A stretch of DNA of 64,000 nt from Microlunatus endophyticus. Its GTDB lineage: Bacteria; Actinomycetota; Actinomycetes; Propionibacteriales; Propionibacteriaceae. The translations under genes were made by a program, and so were the position numbers. Positions 17,238 to 25,478 of this stretch are shown piece after piece. Location: the NCBI RefSeq assembly GCF_014646195.1, contig NZ_BMMZ01000007.1:1-64000 (forward strand), in the 5' to 3' direction. The notes beneath the pieces were generated by a model. The model had not been told where the DNA came from and ran no database searches. It worked only from the letters and a program-made list of their open reading frames with translations. Every line of letters begins with the position of its first letter. Within the stretch, counting starts at the first letter, position 1.

Positions 17238-17723
17238 GGCGTCCTTCCGTCGTTGATCATCGGCCGTACAAGCGGCCGTTGTTCAACCTAGGGAAGTCGC
17301 GCCCGACCGGGCATCGGATCGCGGTGACCAGTCGCAGGACCGAGGATCAGACCACGGTCTGAGTTACGTACGACCTCGCTGTCGTCGGCTCGCCCGCTTC
17401 ACGTCACTGCCGCCAGGTTGGCTCCCGCTTCACGAAGGTGCCCTCGCCTCCTGGGCACCGGAAGCGAGCGCACGGAGGGGAAGCGAGGACGGTACGAAGG
17501 GAAGCGGGGCTGTGCGAACCGGGAATGGGGTGGCCGCCGCCGGGCTCTCCGGGGCTGGCCTCCAGTCGCCGGCGCCGATCACCCAGCACGTGCGTTCTTC
17601 AGGTGTTGCTTCAGTTCGGTCGCGCGCGCATCGGGCGTTGCTCCACGACGGTGCTCTTGCTCCCGGTCGAACGGAGGCCGGAGTACCGGCGTGAGGCAAG
17701 GCTGGGCGTACTGGAGCAAGTGA
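17238..17723. other. 486-base intergenic region between the ABC operon and the two-component genes
   Basis: No reading frame here looks genuine. Several open frames of 60-130 codons exist on both strands but have the arginine/proline-rich composition of high-GC shadow frames and no ribosome sites. The region holds a perfect 16-bp palindrome (17347-17362) and CGGCCG twice around 17262-17280, close to the expected ABC promoter. The stretch 17400-17520 has recurring GAAGCG/GCTTC motifs whose purpose is unclear. Confidence 0.5.
17347..17362. promoter_or_regulatory. Perfect palindrome upstream of the ABC operon
   Basis: TCAGACC AC GGTCTGA, seven-base arms with a two-base centre, 110 bases upstream of the ATPase start. 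The size suits a dimeric regulator. The response regulator encoded immediately upstream is the obvious candidate, but nothing in the sequence proves it. Confidence 0.4.
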
Positions 17724-18392
17724 TCAGGAACGGGCGTACGGATCGGCCAGGCCGGACTCGAAGGCGAAGAGCACCAAGCCGACTCGGTCCCGGCAGTCGA
17801 GTTTGGCCAGCAGCCGGCCGATGTGGGTCTTGACGGTCCCCTCGGCCATGTAGAGCCGGGCGGAGATCTCGGAGTTGGTGGCGCCGGCGGCGATCTGCTG
17901 CAGCACCTCGATCTCGCGGGCTGTCAGCAGGTCCACCTTCTCCGGGTGCTGCTCCTGGTCGGTGCCCGGCAGGCTGCGGACCACATGGCTGAGCAGCCGC
18001 CGGGTGGCGCTCGGGGCAACGACCGCATCGCCACGGGCGACGTTGCGGATCGCCGACAGCAGCTCCTCGGGCCGGGCGTCCTTGAGCAGGAACCCGGAAG
18101 CGCCGGCCTTCAAGGCGGCGAAGACGTATTCGTCGAGATCGAAGGTGGTCAGGATCAACACCCGGGTCGCGATCCCCGCCGTCACCAGCCGGCGGGTCGC
18201 CTCGACACCGTCCATGATCGGCATCCGGATGTCCATCAACACGACATCGGCCGGCTGTGAGGTCAACTGCTTGACGGCGGCGGCACCGTCGGCCGCTTCG
18301 CCGACCACGGAAAGATCATCTTCGGCTTCGATCAGCATCCGGAACCCGCCGCGTACGAGTCCTTGATCATCAGCCAGGAACACCGTGGTCAT
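17724..18392 (-). CDS. NarL/LuxR-family response regulator
   Basis: 222 residues. The receiver domain (about 1-120) has the acidic pocket ADDQ at residues 7-10, the phosphorylation site Asp54 in VVLMDIRMPIMDG, and Lys in LLKDA. The C-terminal LuxR helix-turn-helix includes LTAREIEVLQQIAAGATNSEISARLYMAEGTVKTH. It starts two bases beyond the end of the histidine kinase gene, so the pair is one transcription unit. It is predicted to be phosphorylated by that kinase and to control transcription. The ABC exporter operon downstream is a plausible target, as this arrangement is common in Actinobacteria. Confidence 0.93.
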   Translation of the reverse strand: MTTVFLADDQGLVRGGFRMLIEAEDDLSVVGEAADGAAAVKQLTSQPADVVLMDIRMPIMDGVEATRRLVTAGIATRVLILTTFDLDEYVFAALKAGASGFLLKDARPEELLSAIRNVARGDAVVAPSATRRLLSHVVRSLPGTDQEQHPEKVDLLTAREIEVLQQIAAGATNSEISARLYMAEGTVKTHIGRLLAKLDCRDRVGLVLFAFESGLADPYARS

Positions 18393-18394
18393 GG

Positions 18395-19744
18395 TCAGGA
18401 TCTCCTGCTCTGGTAGGGATTGGACGCCTCTGGATAGGGCGAAACCGGATAGGGCGATACCGGAGAGGGTGACACCGGATAGGGCAGCCAGGCCAGCACC
18501 TGGAAGCCGCCGGTGGGAAGCGGTCCGGCCTCGAGGCTGCCGTCGTGCAGCCCTACCCGTTCCCGCATTCCGCGCAGCCCGTGGCCCGGTGTCTTGTCGG
18601 TGACACCGAGACCGTTGTCGACCACCCGGATGCCGATCCCGTGTTCGGCATAGGTGATCCCCACCGCAGCGCGAGCCGCCGGCCCGGCATGTTTGAGCAC
18701 GTTGGTGATGGACTCCTGGACGATGCGGTAGACGGTCAGCGCCAGCGGCTGGCTGACCACCGGCTCGGTGCCGTAGCGGGTCAGGGTCACCCGATCTCCG
18801 GTCTTGCCGACCAACTCGTCCAGGTCCGCCAGGCCGGGCGTCGGCAGATAGCTCTCCGGAGCACCGGCCGGCACGCTGCCGGGCTCACCGATCGGACCGC
18901 CGCTGCGCAACAGGCCGACCATCTGGCGCATCTCCTCCAGCGCCTCCCGGCTGGTGTCGGCGATGGTGCCGAGCACTTCGGGAGCTTTCTCGGGCTGTTT
19001 GGCCGCCAGCGCCCGGCCGCCCTCGGCCTGGACGACGATCACCGACAGCGAGTGCGCCACGATGTCATGCAGTTCGCGGGCGATCCGGGTGCGTTCGTCG
19101 ACGGCTGCCACTCGCGCCCGCTGTTCCTGCTCGGCGGCGACCAGACGAGCCCGTTCGATCCGGGCGGCCACCGACTGGGCGGCCCGTTCGACCTGTTCGC
19201 GGCGCCTGCTGCCGATCACGTACGCGACCCCGACCATGCCGGTACAGGCGAGCATGGTGATGACCGCGACCGGGATCGCGTTCCCGCCAGGACTGCCACC
19301 GACCAGCAGCCAGCGTGTCGGACCGAGGAACGAGCCGACCACCGCGACCAGCAGCGCTGCGCGCCGCAGCGGCCGATCCGACCAGCGGGCGAACGTGTAG
19401 ACGTACATCGGCACAGCGACGATGGCGAACGACGGCTGGTCGAGCACCGCCAGGTGCAGCAGGGCGACGAAAGTCGCGCCGATCAGAGCGGCGAGCGGAT
19501 AGCGGCGACGGAGGATCCATGGCAGCCCCATCAACCCGGTCACCCAGACGGCGTTGCCCCAGCCGACCGCAGTGACCATGAAGAGCGCCATGATGCCGAT
19601 GGCGCTGAGCAGGTCGAAGCGGTAGCGCGGGTCGACGAACCAGCTGCTGAGCCAGGCCGTCGGGCCGTGCTGGGCCGGCGCGACAGAAGAAGGTGCCGAG
19701 GACATATCGCGGGCAAGCGTAGGCCGAGACCGTCGCACACCCAT
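18395..19744 (-). CDS. Sensor histidine kinase (HisKA_3 type)
   Basis: Up to 449 residues. The ATG at 19744 and the one at 19705 are both possible and neither has a clear ribosome site. About five to six membrane segments fill the first 190 residues with little outside the membrane, so it may sense within the bilayer. The H-box RIARELHDIVAHSLSVIVVQ carries the phosphorylated His. The ATPase domain has IRVVDNGLGV and GHGLRGMRERVGLHDG. The extreme C-terminus is a PVSPY repeat tail. The partner is the LuxR-type regulator immediately downstream. Length is normal for the actinobacterial DesK/NarX-like class. Confidence 0.9.
   Translation of the reverse strand: MGVRRSRPTLARDMSSAPSSVAPAQHGPTAWLSSWFVDPRYRFDLLSAIGIMALFMVTAVGWGNAVWVTGLMGLPWILRRRYPLAALIGATFVALLHLAVLDQPSFAIVAVPMYVYTFARWSDRPLRRAALLVAVVGSFLGPTRWLLVGGSPGGNAIPVAVITMLACTGMVGVAYVIGSRRREQVERAAQSVAARIERARLVAAEQEQRARVAAVDERTRIARELHDIVAHSLSVIVVQAEGGRALAAKQPEKAPEVLGTIADTSREALEEMRQMVGLLRSGGPIGEPGSVPAGAPESYLPTPGLADLDELVGKTGDRVTLTRYGTEPVVSQPLALTVYRIVQESITNVLKHAGPAARAAVGITYAEHGIGIRVVDNGLGVTDKTPGHGLRGMRERVGLHDGSLEAGPLPTGGFQVLAWLPYPVSPSPVSPYPVSPYPEASNPYQSRRS
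18432..18489. repeat. About four 15-bp repeats at the 3' end of the kinase gene
   Basis: The unit GGATAGGGCGAAACC recurs with few changes at 18432, 18447, 18462 and (partial) 18477. In the kinase frame it encodes a Pro-Val-Ser-Pro-Tyr/Ser tail near the C-terminus. The repeats are in frame and look like a recent slippage expansion. Confidence 0.85.
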
Positions 19745-19796
19745 CAGACTGCAGTCGGAGATTCCCCGCGACGGCGGGGCCGTCTAGTCTGGGCAG

Positions 19797-19925
19797 ATGA
19801 AGAAGTTGCTGATCGCCCTGGCCGTCGCCGGCGGGATCGCCGTCGTGGTCCGGCAGTACAACCGCAAGGTTGCCGAGGCTGATCTGTGGGCCGAGGCCAC
19901 CGACAAGGTCACCCCGATCTCCTGA
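19797..19925 (+). CDS. DLW-39 family small protein
   Basis: A 42-residue protein, MKKLLIALAVAGG at the start, one N-terminal hydrophobic segment of about 16 residues, then a charged tail containing the family hallmark DLWAEATD. These very small proteins are conserved through Actinobacteria and have no known function. One membrane anchor with a cytoplasmic tail is the likely topology. TAGTCT lies about 10 bases upstream of the ATG and could be a -10 element for a leaderless or near-leaderless transcript. Divergent from the histidine kinase gene and followed 45 bases later by a DUF2630 gene. Confidence 0.85.
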   Translation: MKKLLIALAVAGGIAVVVRQYNRKVAEADLWAEATDKVTPIS

Positions 19926-19970
19926 AACCAATTACCTGGACCCACTGACCGAGACACGGGAGGCACGACC

Positions 19971-20219
19971 ATGGCCGACGGGCAGCAGATCCTGGACCGC
20001 ATCCGGGCGTTGGTCGAGGAGGAGAAGACCTTGCGCGAGGACCGCGCCGCCAATGCGATCGACGGTTCGGAAGAACGCTCCCGGCTGTCCGCGCTCGAGG
20101 TCGAGCTCGACCAGTGCTGGGACCTGCTCCGCCAGCGGCGCGCGCTGCGGGACGCCGGCAGGAACAGCTCCGACGCGGCCGTCAGGCCGGCCTCGGAGGT
20201 CGAGGGCTACCTCGGCTGA
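19971..20219 (+). CDS. DUF2630 family protein
   Basis: 82 residues, all polar and probably a coiled-coil or helical hairpin. It carries the family pattern: ILDRIRALVEEEKTLRE at the start, then SALEVELDQCWDLLRQRRALRDAG, then VRPASEVEGYLG at the C-terminus. A GGGAGG sequence precedes the ATG. The function is unknown. Three bases separate its stop from that of the convergent amidohydrolase gene, leaving no room for a conventional terminator between them. Confidence 0.88.
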   Translation: MADGQQILDRIRALVEEEKTLREDRAANAIDGSEERSRLSALEVELDQCWDLLRQRRALRDAGRNSSDAAVRPASEVEGYLG

Positions 20220-20222
20220 CCC

Positions 20223-21479
20223 TCAGCCGTTGCGGACGACGCGCTCCAACAGATCCGCAGCGGTGAAGATCACGTCCTCGTCCGGACTGAAGTACGGGTT
20301 GTGGTGCGGTGCCGGGCTGTTGGCGCCGACGTTGATGTAGGCGCCCTGACCACCGGCGGCCTGGACGCCCCTGATCATCAGATTGACGTCGTCGCTGCCG
20401 CCTTGCGGGCTGTGCCGCTGGATTTCGGGCACACCGTCCAGCTGCCCGGCGGCCGCGATGATCTTGTCCACCAAGGGGTCGTCGGGGCTGATCGTCACCG
20501 CACGACCGGTGATCACGGCCTGCTGCTCCACCCGATAGGCGTCGGCTGTCCCGGCGATCACCTGCAGCACACGCGCCGTGAGGTCCTCGATCACCTCGTC
20601 GTCGGTCGCCCTCGCCTCGCAGGTCATCTCCGCCAGCGCCGGAACGATGTTGACGTTGTCGCCCGCATGCAGGGTGCCCACGTTGAGCCGGGTGTCGGTG
20701 CCGCTGAAGCGCGGCAGGCTCATGATCGACAAGCTGGCGCTCGCGGCCGCGAGCAGCGCGTTGCGGCCGTCCTGCGGCGATCCTGACGCATGGGCGGCGA
20801 CCCCGCGGAAGGTCACTGCCAGCTTGCGGGTCGCCATCCCGCCGACCACGCTGCCGACGATCGTCGACGTCGGCTTGCCACCGGCGACGTGCACGCCGAG
20901 CATCCGGTCCACGCCCTCCAGCACACCGGCGTCGATCATGGTCTGGGCGCCACGTACGCCTTCCTCGGCGGGTTGGAAGAAGATCCGTACCGCGCCGGGG
21001 AAGTCGTGGTCGGACAACCGGTGCAACAGGCTGACCCCGATGGTCGCGTGGCAGTCGTGGCCGCAGGCGTGCATCGCGCCGGTGGTCGAGTGGTAGCCGT
21101 CCCTGGCCGGTCGGTGGCGATCGTCGTCGGCCTCCCGGATCGGCAACGCGTCGATGTCGGTCCGGATCGCCCACACCGGGCCTGGCTGGTTGCCGGCGAC
21201 CTCGGCGACCAGCGCCGTACCGTGCCGGACGAAGTAGGCCGTCCGTTCCGGGTCTGCGCCGCCGGCTATCGCCAGCTGGGCCCAGTGTTCCCGGGTCGCC
21301 GGATCGGGGTAGTTGACGACCCCGGAGAGATCCTGCACCTGTGATCCGGATCGGATCGTGACCGGCAGCCCGGCCAGCGCTCTCTCGATCCGGCCGGCGG
21401 TGCGGTATTCCAGGAAGCCCGGCTCTGCGTGGGCGTGCAGGTCCCGGCGGAAGCTGATCAGTTGGTCGCGATCCATCAT
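20223..21479 (-). CDS. M20-family amidohydrolase
   Basis: 418 residues, cytoplasmic. The N-terminus (RRDLHAHAEPGFLEYRT) and the metal-binding cluster HACGHDCHATIGVSLLHRL (about residues 135-153), followed by RIFFQPAEEGVRGA with its Glu-Glu pair, place it with AbgB/hippurate-hydrolase-like amidohydrolases of the M20D type. The middle lid domain begins at about 190 (VGGMATRKLAVTFRGVAAHASGSP). It would hydrolyse N-acyl or aminobenzoyl-amino-acid amides. The real substrate is unknown. It is 10 bases downstream of the GAF/ANTAR gene and may share its transcript. Confidence 0.9.
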   Translation of the reverse strand: MMDRDQLISFRRDLHAHAEPGFLEYRTAGRIERALAGLPVTIRSGSQVQDLSGVVNYPDPATREHWAQLAIAGGADPERTAYFVRHGTALVAEVAGNQPGPVWAIRTDIDALPIREADDDRHRPARDGYHSTTGAMHACGHDCHATIGVSLLHRLSDHDFPGAVRIFFQPAEEGVRGAQTMIDAGVLEGVDRMLGVHVAGGKPTSTIVGSVVGGMATRKLAVTFRGVAAHASGSPQDGRNALLAAASASLSIMSLPRFSGTDTRLNVGTLHAGDNVNIVPALAEMTCEARATDDEVIEDLTARVLQVIAGTADAYRVEQQAVITGRAVTISPDDPLVDKIIAAAGQLDGVPEIQRHSPQGGSDDVNLMIRGVQAAGGQGAYINVGANSPAPHHNPYFSPDEDVIFTAADLLERVVRNG

Positions 21480-21489
21480 GGTGCGACCA

Positions 21490-22218
21490 TCATGGCTGGT
21501 CGGTCCCCGAGTCGGTCGGCAGCCCGGGGATTCGCCGGGTCTTGACCAGCTCCTCGGCGACGAGCGCGAGCCGGCGATTGTCGTTCTGCGACACCCGGAC
21601 CAGCACCGAGAAGGCCTGGTCGGAGGTGAGTCGGAACCGCTCCATCAGGATGCCCTCCGCCTGGCCGATGGCCGTACGACTGCTCACCGCGTGATTCAGG
21701 GTCGTGATCGTCTGGCTGGCCGCCAGGGCGACCGCCGCATGCGCCGCCAGCGCCAGTCCGACGGCCTCGTCGTGCGCGTCGAAGGCCGACGGGCGGTCGG
21801 AGTAGAGATTCAGCCCGCCGTAGGAGTGATCGCTGGTGAACAGCTGCAGACACAACATGCTCTGTACCCCGAGTTCGGAGCTGACCGACGGAGCCCACCT
21901 GGGCCAGCGGTCGTCGGAGTCCAGGTGCGGAGCCCGAATCGTCTCGTGGTCGCGGATGCTGTCCAGACACGGCCCCTCGTCCAGCGTGTACTGACGGTGA
22001 TCACCCTCGGCAACGACGCCGTCGGTGGCAGCGATCGTACGAATCCTTCGATGCTCGACCAGGCTGATGCCGGCGTGGTCGCAGCCGCGGATCACCTCGA
22101 CGGCCATCTCGCTGATCCGGTCGGCGGTCGCCTCCGTCGACGGCTGGGCCAGCAACTCGCGGGCTATCGCGGCAAACCGGTCACCGGGGTCCTGGGATCG
22201 CATCAATCCAGGATGCAC
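21490..22218 (-). CDS. GAF and ANTAR domain regulator
   Basis: Up to 242 residues (GTG 22218; an ATG at 22203 is an alternative). A GAF domain covers about 20-165. The C-terminal ANTAR domain includes SSRTAIGQAEGILMERF followed by SDQAFSVLVRVSQNDNRRL, the three-helix RNA-binding module of AmiR/NasR-type antiterminators. Such proteins bind tandem hairpins in leader RNAs and release transcription when the GAF domain gets its signal. No obvious paired hairpin is seen next to the gene, so the RNA target is probably elsewhere. The downstream amidohydrolase is a possible co-transcribed gene. Confidence 0.88.
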   Translation of the reverse strand: MHPGLMRSQDPGDRFAAIARELLAQPSTEATADRISEMAVEVIRGCDHAGISLVEHRRIRTIAATDGVVAEGDHRQYTLDEGPCLDSIRDHETIRAPHLDSDDRWPRWAPSVSSELGVQSMLCLQLFTSDHSYGGLNLYSDRPSAFDAHDEAVGLALAAHAAVALAASQTITTLNHAVSSRTAIGQAEGILMERFRLTSDQAFSVLVRVSQNDNRRLALVAEELVKTRRIPGLPTDSGTDQP

Positions 22219-22568
22219 TCATCGGCCCCCGGGCGCTACGTACGGTCTGCGGAGTGCCCCGCACCAGGACTCGGGGTCGGGACCCGTAGGCCGGCCCGGC
22301 GGGCACAGTCTGAACCCGCCAGGCCTCAGCGGCGACAGGCACTAGAAACCCGGAACCACCTGCGCTCTAGCTACCCCCGTCACTGCTCCTGAACCTCCTC
22401 CGCCTCAGCTCAGTAGCGCCGCCACGCCACTGTCACCGCTGCCACCGAGTCCACGATCGGCACCACGGTCGGCGGTTCAGCTGAAGCACCACTACGCTGG
22501 CACCTGGTTGGGAGGTCAGCCGGCGAATTGGCGTGCGCGCACGCCCTGCTCCGGAAGGCCCGTCGACG
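22219..22568. other. 350-base intergenic region between divergent ANTAR genes
   Basis: This must hold the promoters of the GAF/ANTAR gene (minus) and the ANTAR gene (plus). No convincing small gene, RNA structure or palindrome was found. Open frames across it on both strands look like shadows. Confidence 0.5.
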
Positions 22569-23012
22569 ATGCTGGACGAGGTACCCGCCGATTGCACCGG
22601 CGATGCGGACGAGATTCGAGTGCCGCTCGAGCTCCCGCCGGAGTTCCTGCAGCTCCTGGCTGCGTCCGGCCGAGGGACTGACGGATCGGACGATCTCCGC
22701 CGATGGCTGGAGTCGATGCCGATCATCGAGCAGGCCAAGGGCATCCTGATGGCTCGCTATCTGATCGACGCCGACACCGCCTTCGGTGTGCTGCGCCGCT
22801 GGTCCAGTCATCACAACATCAAGATCCGGACCATCTGCGACCGGCTGACCAGTGCGGCGGCCCGAGGCGGTTCAACCCAGGCCGGTTCAACTCAGGTCGG
22901 TTCAACCCAGGCCGGGTCGGCTTATGGGGGCAGCAGTCTCGACGGGGTGTTGAGGACGCTCGAAGGGCCGCCGGACACCGCACAGATCGACCCGCAAACC
23001 TCCGCACAATAG
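22569..23012 (+). CDS. ANTAR domain protein without a sensor domain
   Basis: 147 residues from ATG 22569 (GGAAGG upstream; a GTG at 22533 is possible). After about 35 residues containing LELPPEFLQLLAASG comes an ANTAR domain, LESMPIIEQAKGILMARYLIDADTAFGVLRRWSSHHNIKIRTICDRL. The tail of about 50 residues contains a GSTQA/V repeat. There is no GAF or receiver domain, so control must come from a partner or from abundance. A role in antitermination is inferred from the domain. A second ANTAR gene is divergent upstream. Confidence 0.85.
   Translation: MLDEVPADCTGDADEIRVPLELPPEFLQLLAASGRGTDGSDDLRRWLESMPIIEQAKGILMARYLIDADTAFGVLRRWSSHHNIKIRTICDRLTSAAARGGSTQAGSTQVGSTQAGSAYGGSSLDGVLRTLEGPPDTAQIDPQTSAQ
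22869..22913 (+). repeat. Three 15-bp tandem repeats in the ANTAR gene tail
   Basis: GGTTCAACCCAGGCC at 22869 and 22899 are identical and the middle copy differs at two positions. They encode Gly-Ser-Thr-Gln-Ala/Val. The region is in frame and outside the folded domain. Confidence 0.9.
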
Positions 23013-23059
23013 GCTGCTCCGGGCGCCGGGCAGGCGCGCGGACAATCTGGAGTGATGAC

Positions 23060-24307
23060 GTGAAGTCCTACGCCGAGCGGCGATCCGGTCCCTCCCGGCG
23101 CGCGGTGTTGACCGTCGTCGGCGTGTTGCTGGTCGCCGCCTGCCTGCGGCCCGCGATCACCTCGGTCGGCCCGGTACTGGACCGGATCGGCGCCGCTCAC
23201 GGATTCGGCCGCGGGACGGAGGGCCTGCTGGCTGCACTGCCGCTGCTCGCCTTCGCCGGAGTATCGCCGTTGACCCACCGGCTCGCTCTGCGCCTGGGCA
23301 TGGACCGTACGGTGCTGGCCGCGCTCGGGCTGTTGATCATCGGGATCCTGCTCAGGTCGTCGGGCGGCAGCGTGCTGCTGTGGATCGGCACGCTGCTGAT
23401 CGGGGTGGCGATCGCGATCAACAACGTGCTGGTCCCTGCTGTGGTGAAACGGGACTTCGGCGGCCGGATCGCTGCGGTGACCGGGGCGTACACGGCGATC
23501 ATGAACACCTTCGCCGCGATCGCGTCCGGGATCGCCGTACCGCTGGCCGACGTCGATCGTGGTCGTGGTCCGGGTCACGACGGGTGGCGTACGTCGATCG
23601 GCATCTGGGTCGTGCTGACGGCGATCGGCCTGGTCTTCTGGGTCGCCCGGATGCGGACGGTCGACAGCGTGGCCAGCCAGGGGATCGCCACCGTGCCCGT
23701 GATGTCACGATCCGGGTCGGATCACTCGGTGTGGCGGTCGCCGCTGGCCTGGCAGGTGACGATCACGATGGGACTGCAGTCGACGGTCTTCTACACCATG
23801 GTCAACTGGCTTCCCTCCATCGAGGCCGACGCCGGGGTCAGCCCCGCGACCGCCGGGCTGCACCTCTTCCTCTACCAGGCGATCGGGATCCTCGCCGCGC
23901 TCGCAGCCAGCACGCTGCTGGGTCGGGTCGCCGACCAGCGACTGGTCGCATCCATGATCAACATCCCGATCCTGATCGCCCTGGCAGGGATGATCAGCTT
24001 TCCGCAGCTGCTGTCGGTGTGGGCGGTTCTCGCCGGGCTGACATCGGGCGGGTCGATCACCGTTGCGCTGGCGTTGATCGGATTACGGACCCGACTGGCC
24101 GCCGACACCGCCCGGTTGTCCGGGATGGCCCAGGGGGTCGGTTACCTGCTGGCTGCCGGCGGGCCGGTGGCGGCCGGCTGGTTGCGCCAGACGACCGGCT
24201 CCTGGACCGCGGTGATCATGATGTTGATCGTGCTGACCCTGCTGCAGGGCGCCGCGGCCTACCTCGCCGGGCGGAACCGCTTCGTCGGCGAGCCTGTGAC
24301 GGGATAG
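23060..24307 (+). CDS. MFS transporter, CynX/NimT type
   Basis: 415 residues from GTG 23060, preceded by CTGGAG. About 12 membrane segments. The start VVGVLLVAACLRPAITSVGPVLDRIG is characteristic of the CynX/NimT branch (cyanate or 2-nitroimidazole transport homologues), as is VLVPAVVKRDF in helix four. The second half begins after WRSPLAWQVTITMGLQSTVFYTMVNWLP, another signature stretch of this branch. It is probably a small-molecule exporter or an anion uptake carrier, and the substrate cannot be told. It stands alone 47 bases downstream of the ANTAR gene. Confidence 0.88.
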   Translation: MKSYAERRSGPSRRAVLTVVGVLLVAACLRPAITSVGPVLDRIGAAHGFGRGTEGLLAALPLLAFAGVSPLTHRLALRLGMDRTVLAALGLLIIGILLRSSGGSVLLWIGTLLIGVAIAINNVLVPAVVKRDFGGRIAAVTGAYTAIMNTFAAIASGIAVPLADVDRGRGPGHDGWRTSIGIWVVLTAIGLVFWVARMRTVDSVASQGIATVPVMSRSGSDHSVWRSPLAWQVTITMGLQSTVFYTMVNWLPSIEADAGVSPATAGLHLFLYQAIGILAALAASTLLGRVADQRLVASMINIPILIALAGMISFPQLLSVWAVLAGLTSGGSITVALALIGLRTRLAADTARLSGMAQGVGYLLAAGGPVAAGWLRQTTGSWTAVIMMLIVLTLLQGAAAYLAGRNRFVGEPVTG

Positions 24308-24471
24308 TGCTGGTGGGATTGGTGCGACTGTGACGGCGGAGGGTCCCCGACATCGCGGCCGATGTCAACCCGGTCCCACGACCCGGACCGTATTTGAATC
24401 TGCGGCGGATTGCAGGAACGGTGGAGAGTGCCTGTTTGCTGGGCAACTATTCACTAGGGAAGAGGAGAGCC

Positions 24472-24750
24472 ATGCTCACGCTTACCGAGAACGCCAGCAA
24501 CATCGTATCGACCATCGTGGACAAGCAGGTCGAGTCCGACGACCGGGGCCTGCGGATCAGTGGTCCGACGGACGGCGCCTTCGCCATCTCTGCGGTGCAA
24601 GGAGCCGAGCCCGGCGACACCGTCGTGGAGAGCGGCGATGCCACGGTCTACCTGGAGCCCAGCGCCTCCGAGGTGCTGGACGACAAGGTCCTGGACGCTC
24701 AGGTCACTGCCGAGGGCGACGTGCAGTTCCAGCTCGCCCAGCAGGGCTGA
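24472..24750 (+). CDS. HesB/IscA-like fold protein lacking cysteines
   Basis: 92 residues from an ATG preceded by GAAGAGGAG. The pattern MLTLTENASNIVSTIV...DRGLRISGP...VYLEPSASEVLDDKVLDAQV matches the HesB/IscA-like proteins of Actinobacteria. True IscA/ErpA proteins bind iron-sulfur clusters through three cysteines, and this protein has no cysteine at all, so it cannot act as a classical Fe-S carrier. It may be a divergent family member with another role. It is a single-gene unit ending in a strong hairpin. Confidence 0.75.
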   Translation: MLTLTENASNIVSTIVDKQVESDDRGLRISGPTDGAFAISAVQGAEPGDTVVESGDATVYLEPSASEVLDDKVLDAQVTAEGDVQFQLAQQG

Positions 24751-24797
24751 GCCGGAGCCGTACGCGGGCCGGTGTCCGGCCCGCACCATCGGTCGTC

Positions 24798-24831
24798 CGA
24801 AGGCCGTCACCCGCACGGGTGGCGGCCTTCG
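24798..24831 (+). terminator. Strong hairpin after the HesB-like gene
   Basis: CGAAGGCCGTCACCC, four-base loop GCAC, GGGTGGCGGCCTTCG: a 15-bp stem with one internal T-G pair, 47 bases after the stop. There is no T-run, as is common for actinobacterial terminators. Confidence 0.75.
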
Positions 24832-24885
24832 TCCTGTCCGACCCGGTAGGGTCCCCATACGCGAAGTCGGAGAGGGAGAGTCAGC

Positions 24886-25422
24886 GTGAAACCGGACTGG
24901 GAGTCCCGATTCCCGAGGCTCTTCGAGCCCGCCTACGTCGATTACGCCAACACCGACGTGATCTTTGCCACCGACGGCGTCGTCGAGCCGCTGGTCACCC
25001 GGCTGCATTGCGTTGCCACAGATCCCGACGGGCGGGTGATCGTCTGCCGCACCGAGGACTGGCGCTTCTTGCCGGGCGGCACCCGGGAGCCCGGCGAGTC
25101 CCTGGAGCAGACCGCCGCGCGCGAACTCCTCGAGGAGGCCGGGGCGAAGGTCACGGGGCCGTTGACGATCTTCGGCGCGCAGTTCGCGACCAGCCTGAAT
25201 CCGGCCCCTTACCGGTCGCACCAGCCGCATCCCAAGAGCTGCTGGGCCTTCGCCACCACGACCGCCGAGCTGATCGGGCCGCCGGAGAATCCGCCGGATG
25301 GCGAGCAGGTGCTCGAGGTGGTTGTCCTGGATCCGTTGCCGGCCGCCGACTGGCTCGATGATCATGACCCGGTGCACGCCGATGTGGTACGCCTCGCTGT
25401 TGCGATGGGGCTGATCGCCTGA
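24886..25422 (+). CDS. NUDIX hydrolase
   Basis: 178 residues from GTG 24886, preceded by GGAGAG. The Nudix box is complete at about residues 64-86: GGTREPGESLEQTAARELLEEAG, matching GX5EX7REUXEEXGU. It would hydrolyse a nucleoside diphosphate linked to another moiety, using Mg at the box glutamates. The substrate cannot be predicted. No membrane segment. It is followed after 56 bases by a metalloprotease gene on the same strand. Confidence 0.9.
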   Translation: MKPDWESRFPRLFEPAYVDYANTDVIFATDGVVEPLVTRLHCVATDPDGRVIVCRTEDWRFLPGGTREPGESLEQTAARELLEEAGAKVTGPLTIFGAQFATSLNPAPYRSHQPHPKSCWAFATTTAELIGPPENPPDGEQVLEVVVLDPLPAADWLDDHDPVHADVVRLAVAMGLIA

Positions 25423-25478
25423 GGCCCGGGCGCTCGCTCTAGGGTTGGCCGCAGATCACACGACCGAGGAGCGATCAG

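Noticed and set aside
17404..17833. Several short frames in the 17.2-17.7 kb gap
   Set aside because: No ribosome sites, Arg/Pro-rich composition on both strands and no familiar pattern.
19926..19970. A tRNA gene after the DLW-39 gene, as seen in some Actinobacteria
   Set aside because: Only 45 bases lie between DLW-39 and DUF2630, too short for a tRNA.
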